Positions 7,545-16,857 are shown, counted from the stretch's first letter. The stretch is 32,176 nt of DNA from Desulfosporosinus sp. (GCA_020719775.1 DYPS01000027.1:1-32176); one strand, 5' to 3'. The notes: generated from the sequence alone by a model not told the origin. Translations and numbers: made by a program.

Positions 7545-8024
7545 GTGTTAAGATGGAGAGATATTAAAAAAGGCAGTATTCAAAAAAAGAATCATCCAAA
7601 AATCAAGGTAAATTTTTGTGATGCTTCTTTAATGGCTCGATTTAAAGCTTTTATCACAGATAGTTTTATGCTGTTGATGCCTTTAATGTATATTGTATTT
7701 TATTTTATAATGGGAAGCAGGGAATCATATGCCGAAGATAAACTTCTAGGTTGGCTTTATATTTTTATCCCGCATTTTATTATGGTCATCTCTTTTTGGT
7801 ATTTTAAAGCCCAAACTCCTGGAATGAAAGCCTATGAAATAGCTTTAATAAATTCTCAAGATTCTGAAAAACCAACAATCTTCCCTCTTGTTATTCGCTA
7901 CATTATTATGACTTTTTCATTGCTTTCCATTATCCTACTCTTTGTCCCATATTTGAATAAAAAAAGAAAAACTCTTTGGGATATTTTTTCTGGAACCTGT
8001 ATAAAAGCTTCACCAAATGAATAA
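7545..8024 (+). CDS. RDD family membrane protein
   Basis: A 159-residue integral membrane protein with three hydrophobic segments (about 38-56, 70-88 and 113-133). The RDD signature shows as ARFKAFITD at the start of the first segment and KTLWDIFSGT near the C-terminus. The family's roles are poorly defined; some members act in Na+/H+ exchange. The start is GTG at 7545, with AAAAGG eight bases upstream. The MFS gene follows after 21 bases and is likely co-transcribed. No specific function can be assigned. Confidence 0.82.
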   Translation: MLRWRDIKKGSIQKKNHPKIKVNFCDASLMARFKAFITDSFMLLMPLMYIVFYFIMGSRESYAEDKLLGWLYIFIPHFIMVISFWYFKAQTPGMKAYEIALINSQDSEKPTIFPLVIRYIIMTFSLLSIILLFVPYLNKKRKTLWDIFSGTCIKASPNE

Positions 8025-8045
8025 GATTAGTCGATATTATTTTTA

Positions 8046-9128
8046 ATGCTTTTTATAAAATTAAGTGCTTTTTATTTCTTTTATTTTGCAGCAGTTGGAG
8101 TATACATTATCTTTCTTCCAAAGGTGTTACATGATATTGGATATTCCCCAACTGATATAGGGATAGTTTTAGCACTTGCTCCTTTGATGCGATTTGCAAC
8201 ACCATTTTTATTTTTAAAGCATATTGAACTTACTCAAAATCTTTTTAAAATAATTTTATTGGCGAGTATTGTTTCCGCCTTTATGTTTTATTTTACGATT
8301 TATAACTTTTATCTTTTTATGATTAACAATGCAATATTAGGTGTTTGTTTGAGTGTTTTACTCCCATATATTGAACTCATTGCGATCAAAGAACTAAAAA
8401 ATCTTTATGGAAAGTCAAGACTTTTTGGATCTATAGGATTTGCTTTTATCAGCCTTGCTTTAGCAAAATATTTAAATGAACCAAGAGTTGCTTTGGATTA
8501 CTATTTCATCACCACTCTTCTTACGGCAATCATCGCTTTTAGTTTATTAAAACATGATGAAAAAGAGCATACTACTGTAATTGATAATGAAAAGTTTTCT
8601 CTTTTAAAACATTGGTTATTTTGGGTCAGTTTATTTTTTATGCAAGTTAGTTTCGGTGGATACTATAACTTCTTTACACTATACGAAACATCCCACGGAA
8701 TAACTCTTGAAACTGTTAGTTATCTCTGGGTCTTTGCGATTATCTGTGAAGTAGCTATGTTTTACTATCAAGCACCTTTATTAAAACGAAATCTTGTTTT
8801 AATTATTAAAATATCATTGCTAATTACTGCATTCAGATGGTTCATGCTTTTTCTTTTTCCAGATTCATTAATTATTGGATTCTTAACACAATCATTGCAT
8901 GCTTTTAGTTTTGGTCTCTATCACAGCGCAGTTATTTTATTTCTCTATCAAATTTATCAAAACAAAAAATTAGCACAACAATTTATGCTGGGGATTGCAT
9001 ATGGTCTTGGTGGATTTGTAGGAGCAATTATTTCAGGATATATTTATGGAGAATATCTCTATCTTAGTTCCTTTATTTTTGCTCTCATAGCTTATTTATT
9101 TATGATTCGTGTCGAAGATGTCAATTAA
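8046..9128 (+). CDS. MFS transporter (LacY/HcaT-like subgroup)
   Basis: A 360-residue polytopic membrane protein with about 11-12 hydrophobic segments and no signal peptide. The N-terminal segment with FFYFAAVGVYIIFLP and then GYSPTDIGIVLALAPLMRF resembles the MFS_1-like group that includes HcaT and LacY relatives. A central charged loop (KHDEKEHTTVIDNEK, about 169-183) divides two six-helix halves, as expected. The substrate cannot be told. At 360 residues it is short for MFS. No strong ribosome binding site precedes the ATG, so it may depend on coupling to the RDD gene. Confidence 0.8.
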   Translation: MLFIKLSAFYFFYFAAVGVYIIFLPKVLHDIGYSPTDIGIVLALAPLMRFATPFLFLKHIELTQNLFKIILLASIVSAFMFYFTIYNFYLFMINNAILGVCLSVLLPYIELIAIKELKNLYGKSRLFGSIGFAFISLALAKYLNEPRVALDYYFITTLLTAIIAFSLLKHDEKEHTTVIDNEKFSLLKHWLFWVSLFFMQVSFGGYYNFFTLYETSHGITLETVSYLWVFAIICEVAMFYYQAPLLKRNLVLIIKISLLITAFRWFMLFLFPDSLIIGFLTQSLHAFSFGLYHSAVILFLYQIYQNKKLAQQFMLGIAYGLGGFVGAIISGYIYGEYLYLSSFIFALIAYLFMIRVEDVN

Positions 9129-9166
9129 TTTAATTACTAATTTAGAACTTTAATTAAGTTTAATCA

Positions 9167-9174
9167 TATAAAAT
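9167..9174 (+). promoter_or_regulatory. -10 box for the small membrane protein
   Basis: TATAAAAT, preceded by a TTAAGTTTA stretch, lies 26 bases before the ATG at 9201. Confidence 0.5.
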
Positions 9175-9200
9175 TGTGCATTAATATTAGAGGAGCCTAT

Positions 9201-9401
9201 ATGTTACAAAACGAACCATCTATGTCACAAATTGATGACTATAATGGCAATGAGTCAAAAGAGAAAAGAAGTATAGTCAATAAAGTAATTATTGTATGTT
9301 TAGTTGTTGGGGCATTACTTGTTGCTTTAAAATTAGCATACAACACTCCAGGTGATTATGTTGGTACACTAGAGAATCCAGGAATCAATACTGCCAGATA
9401 A
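9201..9401 (+). CDS. Small single-pass membrane protein, unknown function
   Basis: A 66-residue protein with a charged N-terminal half (about 1-25, rich in Asp, Glu, Ser and Lys), one membrane segment (about 28-46) and a short polar C-terminal tail. The ATG at 9201 is preferred over the in-frame upstream start near 9174, because GAGG lies seven bases before it and a -10 box overlaps the upstream start. I do not recognise the family. It has its own promoter, and a strong hairpin covers its stop codon, so it looks like a real one-gene unit. Confidence 0.62.
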   Translation: MLQNEPSMSQIDDYNGNESKEKRSIVNKVIIVCLVVGALLVALKLAYNTPGDYVGTLENPGINTAR

Positions 9402-9418
9402 AGTTATCTTGCAGTATT
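9387..9418 (+). terminator. Long hairpin at the end of the 66-residue gene
   Basis: AATACTGC (9387-9394) pairs with GCAGTATT (9411-9418), then after one mismatch AGATAA pairs with TTATCT. The stop codon lies in the inner stem. Only a loose T-rich stretch follows, so it may attenuate rather than end transcription into rplM. Confidence 0.5.
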
Positions 9419-9473
9419 TAATTATCTTCAAATTTAAAAATTTATTCACAAGATAAATCTTACAATACACTTA

Positions 9474-9508
9474 ATTTAAGCTTTATTTAAGTATTATTCT
9501 ACTATTAT
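9474..9508 (+). promoter_or_regulatory. Promoter of rplM-rpsI
   Basis: ATTTAAGCTTTAT (9474-9486) covers the -35 region and TATTAT (9503-9508) serves as the -10 box. The TTTAAGCTTT core resembles the TTTAAGTnTT upstream element described for Campylobacter. The transcript would have a leader of about 80 bases before rplM; I see no strong leader structure in it. The same 13-mer occurs before rpsF. Confidence 0.5.
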
Positions 9509-9594
9509 TCCGCACAAACTTATAGAGAACTACAAAAAGGCAATCCCTTCACATATTTCTTTTTAGTAAAACAATAAATCAAAAGGAGAACTCG

Positions 9595-10017
9595 ATGAAA
9601 TTTACTAAATCAGTAAACCAAGCCGAAGTCCAAAAAAATTGGGTTGTAATAGATGCTAAAGATAAAATCTTTGGTAGAGTTGTTACAGAAGTTGCGGCAA
9701 TATTAAGAGGAAAAAATAAACCATATTTTACTCCAAATGTTGACTGTGGAGATTACGTAATCGTTATTAATGCAGGTGCTGTTAAATTTACAGGAACTAA
9801 ACTTGCTACTAAAAATTACTTTACTCACTCTGGATATTTTGGTAGTACAAAAACTCATAAAATGTCAGATATGCTTGCTAATAATCCTGAAAAATTATTT
9901 AAACTATCTACAAGAGGGATGCTTCCTAAAACAAAATTAGGTGCGAAAATGCTTAAAAATTTAAAAGTGTACGAAGGTGCTGAGCATCCTCATACTGCAC
10001 AAGTTAAGGGAGAATAA
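9595..10017 (+). CDS. rplM: 50S ribosomal protein L13
   Basis: Large-subunit protein that binds 23S rRNA early in assembly. The 140 residues match the family length and motifs: [19 protein letters not shown] near the start, [20 protein letters not shown] in the middle, and the closing [18 protein letters not shown] precedes the ATG. It is joined to rpsI by a two-base gap, the near-universal L13-S9 pair. Confidence 0.98.
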   Translation: MKFTKSVNQAEVQKNWVVIDAKDKIFGRVVTEVAAILRGKNKPYFTPNVDCGDYVIVINAGAVKFTGTKLATKNYFTHSGYFGSTKTHKMSDMLANNPEKLFKLSTRGMLPKTKLGAKMLKNLKVYEGAEHPHTAQVKGE

Positions 10018-10019
10018 TA

Positions 10020-10409
10020 ATGGCAAAAATATATGCAACTGGTAGAAGAAAAACAGCTATTGCTAAAGTTTGGCTAGAAGTTGGTCAAGGTACAATTTCT
10101 GTGAATGAAAAAACTTTAAATGAGTGGCTTGGTGGACACGAAGCACTCAAAATGAGAGTTAAACAACCATTAGCAGTTTCTAAACAATTAGAGTCAGTTA
10201 ATATCGTGGCTCAAACTTTAGGTGGTGGTTATTCAGCTCAAGCTGATGCTTTAAGACACGGGATTTCAAGAGCTTTAGTTAAATATGATGAAAATTTCAA
10301 AGCTATTTTAAAACCATTTGGTCTTCTTACTAGAGATTCAAGATCTGTAGAAAGAAAGAAACCAGGAAAGAAAAAAGCGAGAAAAAGCACACAATTCTCA
10401 AAAAGATAA
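10020..10409 (+). CDS. rpsI: 30S ribosomal protein S9
   Basis: Small-subunit protein whose basic C-terminal tail reaches the P-site tRNA. The 129 residues show [14 protein letters not shown] at the start, [19 protein letters not shown] in the middle, and the conserved basic end RKSTQFSKR. The ribosome binding site (AAGGGAG) lies in the last codons of rplM. An intrinsic terminator starts 25 bases after the stop codon. Confidence 0.98.
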   Translation: MAKIYATGRRKTAIAKVWLEVGQGTISVNEKTLNEWLGGHEALKMRVKQPLAVSKQLESVNIVAQTLGGGYSAQADALRHGISRALVKYDENFKAILKPFGLLTRDSRSVERKKPGKKKARKSTQFSKR

Positions 10410-10434
10410 TCTTTTTGTTTATCAAATCTTTTCA

Positions 10435-10473
10435 AATGGCAAGAAGTTTTATCACCTCTTGTCATTTTTTTTT
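10435..10473 (+). terminator. Intrinsic terminator of rplM-rpsI, inside the next gene's signal peptide region
   Basis: AATGGCAAGA (10435-10444) pairs with TCTTGTCATT (10457-10466), ten base pairs with one G-U, followed by a run of T through 10473. It is one of the clearest terminators in the window. The ATG of the peptide-binding protein gene (10436-10438) lies in its left arm. Confidence 0.75.
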
Positions 10474-11968
10474 ACTTTTCTTTTTCATCTTTACGCTCAA
10501 TTCTTCTCTTTTCTCTTCTACACTCAACCTTTCCATCTCCTCAAATCCAAGTAGAATCAATCCTATTTTAGCAACAGATAGCGCAAGTGGCACCATAAGT
10601 GAGCATATTTTTAGTGGGTTACTCAAGTACAATAAAGATGGTAATGTTATCTGTGATATGGCAAAAAGTTATGAACTTGCAACTCCAACAAGATTAAAAA
10701 TAAAACTAAAAGAAAATATTTTTTGGCATGATGGTGTAAAGTTTAGTGCGGATGATGTCATCTTTACTTTTAATACCATCAAAAATCCAGCTATTTTTAC
10801 ACCACTTGCAAGTGATTTTGAAGTCATAAAAGAAATTAAAAAGATTAACGATTATGAAATTGAAATAATCTATCATAATCCGTATTTTAAAGCTTTACAT
10901 ATTTGGATGGTTGGGATTCTTCCAAAACATATTTTAGAGCATGAAAAAGATTTAATGACTGCTAAATTCAATAAAAATCCAATTGGCACAGGAGCTTACA
11001 AACTTTCAAAATTTGTTCCTTCCCAAGATATTATTTTAAAAGTAAATGAACAATATTATGAAGGTAGTGCTTCAATCAAAGAGATTCGATATAAATTTAT
11101 CCCAGATGAAGGAACATCATTTTCTATGCTAAAAGCTAAACAACTTGATGTTGATGCACTTAACCCTTTACAGATAGATAGGCAACTTAATCCGAACTTT
11201 TTTAAAAATTTTATAATTTATGAAAAACAAAGTTTTGCATACACTTATCTTGGATTTAATCTTAAAGATAAAAAGTGGCAGAATATCAAACTACGGCAAG
11301 CAATTGACTTTGCCTTGAACAAACAAGAGATCATTGATGTCTTGTTTTTTTCTCATGGAAGAATTTGTACTGGACCATTTTTACCAAATAGTTTTGCTTT
11401 CAATAAAGAGGTAAAAAGTTCTGAATTTAACATTAAAAAATCCAAAAAACTCTTAAAAGAACTTGGTTATGATGCCAAGAATCGTTTTAGTTTTACATTA
11501 TATACAAGTGCAAATAATACAACAAGACTTAATGCGGCTCTTATTATTCAGCATCAATTAAAATATGCAAATATTGATATGAAAATTAAGGTTTTAGAGT
11601 GGCAGGCATTTTTAAATACAATTGTTTTGCCTAAAAAGTTTGATGCTGTACTTCTTGGTTGGGGAGTTGGGCTTATGCCTGATGCCAGAGCAATATGGCA
11701 TAGTAAAAGTGATGGGAAAGGGGGATTCAATCTAGTTGGCTACAACAATCCAAAAGTTGATAAAATGATAGAATTAGCAGAACAAACTACGGAAGAAAAA
11801 AAACTTTCAAAAATCTACAAAGAGATATTTGCAACCATTACAAATGAGCTTCCTTATATATTTTTATATATTCCAAATGATATCATAGCCGTTTCGAAAG
11901 ATATCAAAAATGTATCCAATTCTTTCATTGGAATTTCTCATAATCAAAGAATATGGATTAAGAATTAA
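10436..11968 (+). CDS. Extracellular peptide-binding protein (SBP family 5)
   Basis: A 510-residue periplasmic binding protein of oligopeptide/nickel-type ABC transporters. The N-terminus has a basic residue, then a hydrophobic run rich in Phe and Leu (about 10-22), a clear signal peptide with likely cleavage near LFSS. Mature motifs fit SBP_bac_5: NPILATDSASG, HIFSGLLKYN, LKENIFWHDGVKFSADDV (about 80-97), PIGTGAYKL (about 180) and RQAIDFALNKQEI (about 288-300). The start is taken as ATG 10436; an in-frame TTG at 10415 is possible. Neither has a good ribosome binding site, and the rpsI terminator overlaps the first codons. No permease or ATPase genes are nearby, so it is an orphan. Ligand unknown. 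Confidence 0.88.
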   Translation: MARSFITSCHFFLLFFFIFTLNSSLFSSTLNLSISSNPSRINPILATDSASGTISEHIFSGLLKYNKDGNVICDMAKSYELATPTRLKIKLKENIFWHDGVKFSADDVIFTFNTIKNPAIFTPLASDFEVIKEIKKINDYEIEIIYHNPYFKALHIWMVGILPKHILEHEKDLMTAKFNKNPIGTGAYKLSKFVPSQDIILKVNEQYYEGSASIKEIRYKFIPDEGTSFSMLKAKQLDVDALNPLQIDRQLNPNFFKNFIIYEKQSFAYTYLGFNLKDKKWQNIKLRQAIDFALNKQEIIDVLFFSHGRICTGPFLPNSFAFNKEVKSSEFNIKKSKKLLKELGYDAKNRFSFTLYTSANNTTRLNAALIIQHQLKYANIDMKIKVLEWQAFLNTIVLPKKFDAVLLGWGVGLMPDARAIWHSKSDGKGGFNLVGYNNPKVDKMIELAEQTTEEKKLSKIYKEIFATITNELPYIFLYIPNDIIAVSKDIKNVSNSFIGISHNQRIWIKN

Positions 11969-11980
11969 CTATTTAAAATA

Positions 11981-12751
11981 TTAACATACTCTTATAATTC
12001 CATTTGAAATTACAATTTTTCCTAAAAGCTCATATTCAAAAACTTTTCCACCATGCAAAGCAACTGCTGCCTCGTATGTTGGATTTCTTGAGCAGAAGTT
12101 CAAAAAATCATCTAAAATTTCACTCTCTTTTGCACATCCAAGGCTCTCTAAAAATTGATCAAGATCATATATTGGTGTAGCCAATCCCTTTAAAATGAGC
12201 TGATTTGTTCCCTCACTTTCACCAATTCTATGAGGCAATACATAAATCTTTTTTCCCATTTTCAAAGCAAATTCAGCACTTCTAAGACTTCCACTATTGA
12301 GATCTGCTTCTGTAATAATCAGTACTTCTCCAAGAGCTACAACGATCTCATTTCTTTCAACAAAAGTGTATCCTTTTGCTGAACTATTGGGCGAATAAGC
12401 ACTTATTATTAACGCTTCTTTTTCAATTTTTGAAATTAAATTCTTATTGATTGCTGGATATCGTATATTAAGACCATTGGCAGCAACTGCAATTGTATGA
12501 GGAAAACTATTCTGATGTGCAATTGCATCTACTCCCATTGCCGCACCACTTGCAATTACTATCCCATTATCAGAAAGTTTTTTTGCCAATAAAGAAGTAT
12601 AAAGTTTTGAATAATTATTTGGTTTACGCGTCCCAACAATTGATACGATTCGCTTTTGAAGTAATTGAGTATTTCCCATAAAGTAAATTGTATGAGGATA
12701 TTTCTTCATCCCTTCTAATTGATTAATATGAAAGTTTATCTCTTGAATCAT
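11981..12751 (-). CDS. dprA: DNA processing protein DprA
   Basis: Binds incoming single-stranded DNA and loads RecA during natural transformation. The 256 residues hold the Rossmann-like DprA core: VGTRKPNNYSK (about 39-49), IASGAAMGVDAIAHQ (about 67-81), AVAANGLNIRYPA, and GSLRSAEFALKMGKKIYVLPH. The N-terminal SAM-like domain of long DprA proteins is absent, and the C-terminal winged helix is reduced (about 215-256), as in other short versions. The ATG shares one base with the stop of the upstream deacetylase-like gene (TAATG). It converges with the peptide-binding protein gene, 12 bases away, with no clear terminator between them. Confidence 0.94.
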   Translation of the reverse strand: MIQEINFHINQLEGMKKYPHTIYFMGNTQLLQKRIVSIVGTRKPNNYSKLYTSLLAKKLSDNGIVIASGAAMGVDAIAHQNSFPHTIAVAANGLNIRYPAINKNLISKIEKEALIISAYSPNSSAKGYTFVERNEIVVALGEVLIITEADLNSGSLRSAEFALKMGKKIYVLPHRIGESEGTNQLILKGLATPIYDLDQFLESLGCAKESEILDDFLNFCSRNPTYEAAVALHGGKVFEYELLGKIVISNGIIRVC

Positions 12752-13797
12752 TATATTTTATCGATAAAAACTATCTCGACACCTTCCAAAATATCTTTCG
12801 AGTCTCTCAATGTTTGAAAAGTTACATCATAAGGATGTCCTATTGCAATTGCTTTACCTGTTGATTGCGCTATAGATACAGCTTTTTTTAACTGTTTTCT
12901 TATAGATTCTTTGGAGGGTATATTATCTAAAAATATATCTCTACTAAGATATTTCATTTCATATTTTAAAGCATACCTTTCAACCACAGATTTTGAACTT
13001 GTTTTGCTATCAACAAAAATAAGATTATTGCTTTTTATAACTTTCATCAAAGCATCCATTGATTCTCCATTTTCCGTAAATTTACTTCCTGTATGATTAT
13101 TGTAATATATTGCTTTTGGATAAAGTTTTTTTAATTCTTTGATTCTAGATTCAATCACTTCTAGAGTATCCCCTACATGCAAAGTATCACTTTCTTCTAC
13201 AATCTTTGATGTTGCTTCTAAAGGTAAATGAACCATGTAAATTGCTAGTCCTTGTGCAATATTCGCTGAATTTTTATGTAAATTTGTAGGAGGCAAAAAT
13301 GATATTGTTACAGGATAGCCTATTTGTTCTATTTTAGATAATTGTTTTTCCGTAGTAATATCATCTATAATAATTACTAGTTTTCCGATTCCATTCGAAG
13401 ATGTTTTTTGTTTTTCTTTGTTTTTAATGATTTGGTTTTTTGATTCTACTATTTTATTTGTAGTAGTTTTTTGGATTACTCCGCTGTTAAGAAAATCATC
13501 TTTTTTTTCATTGTTATATTTCAAGTCACTTGAAGATTTTTCTCTATTTACATCTTTTGCTTCTGAAGTTTTTCCCTTCTCTTCATGGCCAAGAGAATAT
13601 TCTTTAGATAAAGATTGTTTTTGCTCTGTTGCAACTAAAACTATTTTGCTTATCTCTTCTTTGGTGAACGAATCAAAAATAAATATTTTTATTAAAATTC
13701 CAATAAGAGCTAAAAAAAAGAGTATTGCCAATATATTAATGTAATAGTTTGGATCTTTCTTTGGAACCTTACGAGTTCTTTTTTTTCGTCTTGACAA
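12751..13797 (-). CDS. Divergent polysaccharide deacetylase family protein
   Basis: A 348-residue membrane-anchored protein. After a very basic start (MSRRKKRTRKVPKK) there is one membrane segment (about 21-42), then a low-complexity Lys/Ser/Glu linker (about 60-130), and a C-terminal domain (about 138-348) that matches the divergent polysaccharide deacetylase (DUF610, YibQ-like) family: KLVIIIDDI, PVTISFLPP, MVHLPLEA, NNHTGSKFTEN and a closing AIGHPYDVT. The domain should lie in the periplasm; a role in cell-wall or polysaccharide trimming is only inferred. The start is TTG at 13797-13795, with no strong ribosome binding site but a -10 box just upstream. Translationally coupled to dprA. Confidence 0.83.
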   Translation of the reverse strand: MSRRKKRTRKVPKKDPNYYINILAILFFLALIGILIKIFIFDSFTKEEISKIVLVATEQKQSLSKEYSLGHEEKGKTSEAKDVNREKSSSDLKYNNEKKDDFLNSGVIQKTTTNKIVESKNQIIKNKEKQKTSSNGIGKLVIIIDDITTEKQLSKIEQIGYPVTISFLPPTNLHKNSANIAQGLAIYMVHLPLEATSKIVEESDTLHVGDTLEVIESRIKELKKLYPKAIYYNNHTGSKFTENGESMDALMKVIKSNNLIFVDSKTSSKSVVERYALKYEMKYLSRDIFLDNIPSKESIRKQLKKAVSIAQSTGKAIAIGHPYDVTFQTLRDSKDILEGVEIVFIDKI

Positions 13798-13814
13798 TAT
13801 TAGTTCTTTAGTTG

Positions 13815-13820
13815 ATTATA
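13815..13820 (-). promoter_or_regulatory. -10 box for the deacetylase-dprA pair
   Basis: A perfect TATAAT on the minus strand directly abuts the ilvC terminator hairpin and lies 17 bases before the TTG start. Confidence 0.45.
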
Positions 13821-13847
13821 ATGCAAGCGGAAGAGTTCCCCTTGCAT
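13821..13847 (-). terminator. Hairpin ending ilvC
   Basis: ATGCAAG (13821-13827) pairs with CTTGCAT (13841-13847), and after one C-C mismatch GGAA pairs with TTCC around a three-base loop. It starts five bases after the ilvC stop. The following TTATAAT is a poor U-tract but forms the next promoter's -10 box. Confidence 0.5.
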
Positions 13848-13852
13848 CTATT

Positions 13853-14887
<1,035 letters not shown>

Positions 14888-14904
14888 TTATTCATAATTT
14901 CGCC

Positions 14905-14910
14905 ATTATA
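14905..14910 (-). promoter_or_regulatory. -10 box for ilvC
   Basis: A perfect TATAAT on the minus strand, 29 bases upstream of the ATG, in the ilvC-rnr divergent region. Confidence 0.6.
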
Positions 14911-14976
14911 CCTAATTTTAAGTTAAGAGCAAATCAACTAAACAATAATTTCTTTTTTAATTAGTTATTGAGTACT

Positions 14977-14990
14977 ATTCTACATAGAAT
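14977..14990 (+). promoter_or_regulatory. -10 region of rnr with overlapping palindrome
   Basis: ATTCTA-CA-TAGAAT is a perfect 14-base dyad whose right half, TAGAAT, is a plausible -10 box for rnr. It may be a chance feature of AT-rich DNA or an operator. Confidence 0.35.
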
Positions 14991-15007
14991 ACAAGGAGAT
15001 GTTTATC

Positions 15008-16798
15008 TTGACTCAATCAATCAAAGAAAAAATATTAAAATATTTTGAATTGTTTCAAAATTATGATCAAAATCTTATATCAATTATAGATAATCAATTT
15101 ATTATAAATAAAAAGTATAAAATCGGGTTAATAACTGTACATAATAGAAAATTTTATCTTTCTTGCCAAACTGAAGCAAAAGAATTTCTAATAGAAAAAG
15201 ATAGTTTACAAGGAGCAGATGAAGGTGATTTTGTCCTTACCAAAGTTATTTTTAATCCAAGAGGAAAATTAAAAGTAAAAATAGCTCGTATTATTGAAAA
15301 AAACAATGAAGCTACTTTAATCATTTTTAAAGATGGACACTTTTCGTCCTTCAAAAATGGAAATAATCTTCATATGCTCAATAATATTAGTGCAAAAGAA
15401 GATGATATTTTTCTCCATCAAGATGAAAAATTTGTTTTTTTTGGAAATATTAATGACCCATTAGTTGATGAGAAAATTTCTCTTTTTTTACATGGAGAGG
15501 ATTTTAGACTCAATAGATATTCTTTAGAAAATCCTGACAAAACAATATCACTTAAAAATAGGCTTAACTTAACCCATCTAGACTTTTGCACAATAGATCC
15601 TGTTGGAGCCAAAGATCATGATGATGCAATTTACTTTGATCATCAAAAACATATTTTATATGTTGCTATTGCCGATGTAAGCCATTATGTTAAAGAAGGA
15701 ACTTCGCTTGATAATGAAGCAAAAAAAAGATCTTTTTCAGTTTATTTTCCCAAAAAAGTATTACCAATGCTTCCATTTGAATTAAGTAGTGATCTATGCT
15801 CTTTAAAACCAAATGAATTAAGGTACGCTTTTGTATGTAAAATAGAACTCGATAGCGAAACATTTAGCGTAAAAAAAAGCGAATTTATAGAAGCTGTTAT
15901 AGAATCAAAAAATAATTTTAGTTATGAGATGATTGACGAAATGATCCAACATAACATATTAAAGGATGACCTTAAGGCTCTAATAAATATTACTCAAACC
16001 CTTCGAGAAAAACGATTAAAAAATGGTTATAATTTTAGAAATGAAGAATTTAAACTTATTTTAAATGAGGAAGAAAAACTGTTTGATGTTAAATCCGAAC
16101 ACAGTACAATTTCTCATCAACTAGTTGAAGAGTGTATGCTTTTAGCAAATCAAGAAAGTGCAAAGAAGATTGGTAATATAGGTATATTTAGAGTTCATGA
16201 AGAACCAGATATGAAAAAAATTGACAAACTAATAGATGATCTTTTGGGTATTGGTTTGCATGTAAAAAAGAAGAAAGATATCCACTCTACTATCTTGGGT
16301 ATTCAAAAAGAAGCATCTAGATTTTATCTAGAAAAGGAAGTTGATAAACTTATCATTAAAGCGCAACAGCAAGCCAAATACAGTAATCAAAAAGGAAATC
16401 ATTTTGGTTTAGGATTTTCCAACTATAGTCACTTCACCTCTCCCATTAGAAGATATCCAGATCTTATCTTGCACAGAATTTTAAAAACAAAGGAGATCCC
16501 TCAAGATATAGACGAACTTTGTGAAAAAATAAATAATCAAGAACGAGAGATAGCAAGAATGGTTTGGGATTTAGAAGGACGAAAATATGCAAGATGGGCA
16601 AAAGAAAATCTTAACCAAAACTTTGAAGCAGTTATTGTTGAAATTGGCGATAAAATACAATGTGAACTTTTAAAACCACTTTGTGGATTGAGTTTTCAAT
16701 TGCAAAATTACAAAGGTGAAAAACTTTACAGCAAAATAACTGTCTCTTTGGTTAGTGCCGATCTAGTATCTAAAAATATAGAGGGGAGAAGAGTTTAA
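15008..16798 (+). CDS. rnr: Ribonuclease R (RNB family exoribonuclease)
   Basis: Processive 3'-to-5' exoribonuclease. The RNB domain is clear: the catalytic aspartates lie in IDPVGAKDHDDAIYFD (about 195-211), and the domain closes with SHFTSPIRRYPDLILHR. An N-terminal OB/cold-shock-like part precedes it, and an S1-like end follows from about 535. At 596 residues it is much shorter than E. coli RNase R (about 810) but close to other Campylobacterota versions. An ATG at 14999 is possible, but AGGAG touches it. The TTG at 15008, nine bases after AGGAG, is better placed, so I start there. Confidence 0.9.
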   Translation: MTQSIKEKILKYFELFQNYDQNLISIIDNQFIINKKYKIGLITVHNRKFYLSCQTEAKEFLIEKDSLQGADEGDFVLTKVIFNPRGKLKVKIARIIEKNNEATLIIFKDGHFSSFKNGNNLHMLNNISAKEDDIFLHQDEKFVFFGNINDPLVDEKISLFLHGEDFRLNRYSLENPDKTISLKNRLNLTHLDFCTIDPVGAKDHDDAIYFDHQKHILYVAIADVSHYVKEGTSLDNEAKKRSFSVYFPKKVLPMLPFELSSDLCSLKPNELRYAFVCKIELDSETFSVKKSEFIEAVIESKNNFSYEMIDEMIQHNILKDDLKALINITQTLREKRLKNGYNFRNEEFKLILNEEEKLFDVKSEHSTISHQLVEECMLLANQESAKKIGNIGIFRVHEEPDMKKIDKLIDDLLGIGLHVKKKKDIHSTILGIQKEASRFYLEKEVDKLIIKAQQQAKYSNQKGNHFGLGFSNYSHFTSPIRRYPDLILHRILKTKEIPQDIDELCEKINNQEREIARMVWDLEGRKYARWAKENLNQNFEAVIVEIGDKIQCELLKPLCGLSFQLQNYKGEKLYSKITVSLVSADLVSKNIEGRRV

Positions 16799-16824
16799 AA
16801 ATAAATATTAAAATATCATGGTTA

Positions 16825-16857
16825 AGCAGTTTATATCTCAAGAAACAATAAACTGTT
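16825..16857 (+). other. Hairpin between rnr and holA
   Basis: AGCAGTTTAT (16825-16834) pairs with ATAAACTGTT (16848-16857), ten pairs with one G-U, around a 13-base loop. No U-tract follows, so it is more likely an RNA processing or stability element than a terminator. Confidence 0.4.

Noticed and set aside
10020-10434. Translation of the binding protein from an upstream TTG at 10415
   Set aside because: The TTG lies in an AAAAGATAATCTTTT inverted repeat without a ribosome binding site, and the signal peptide is better placed from the ATG at 10436.
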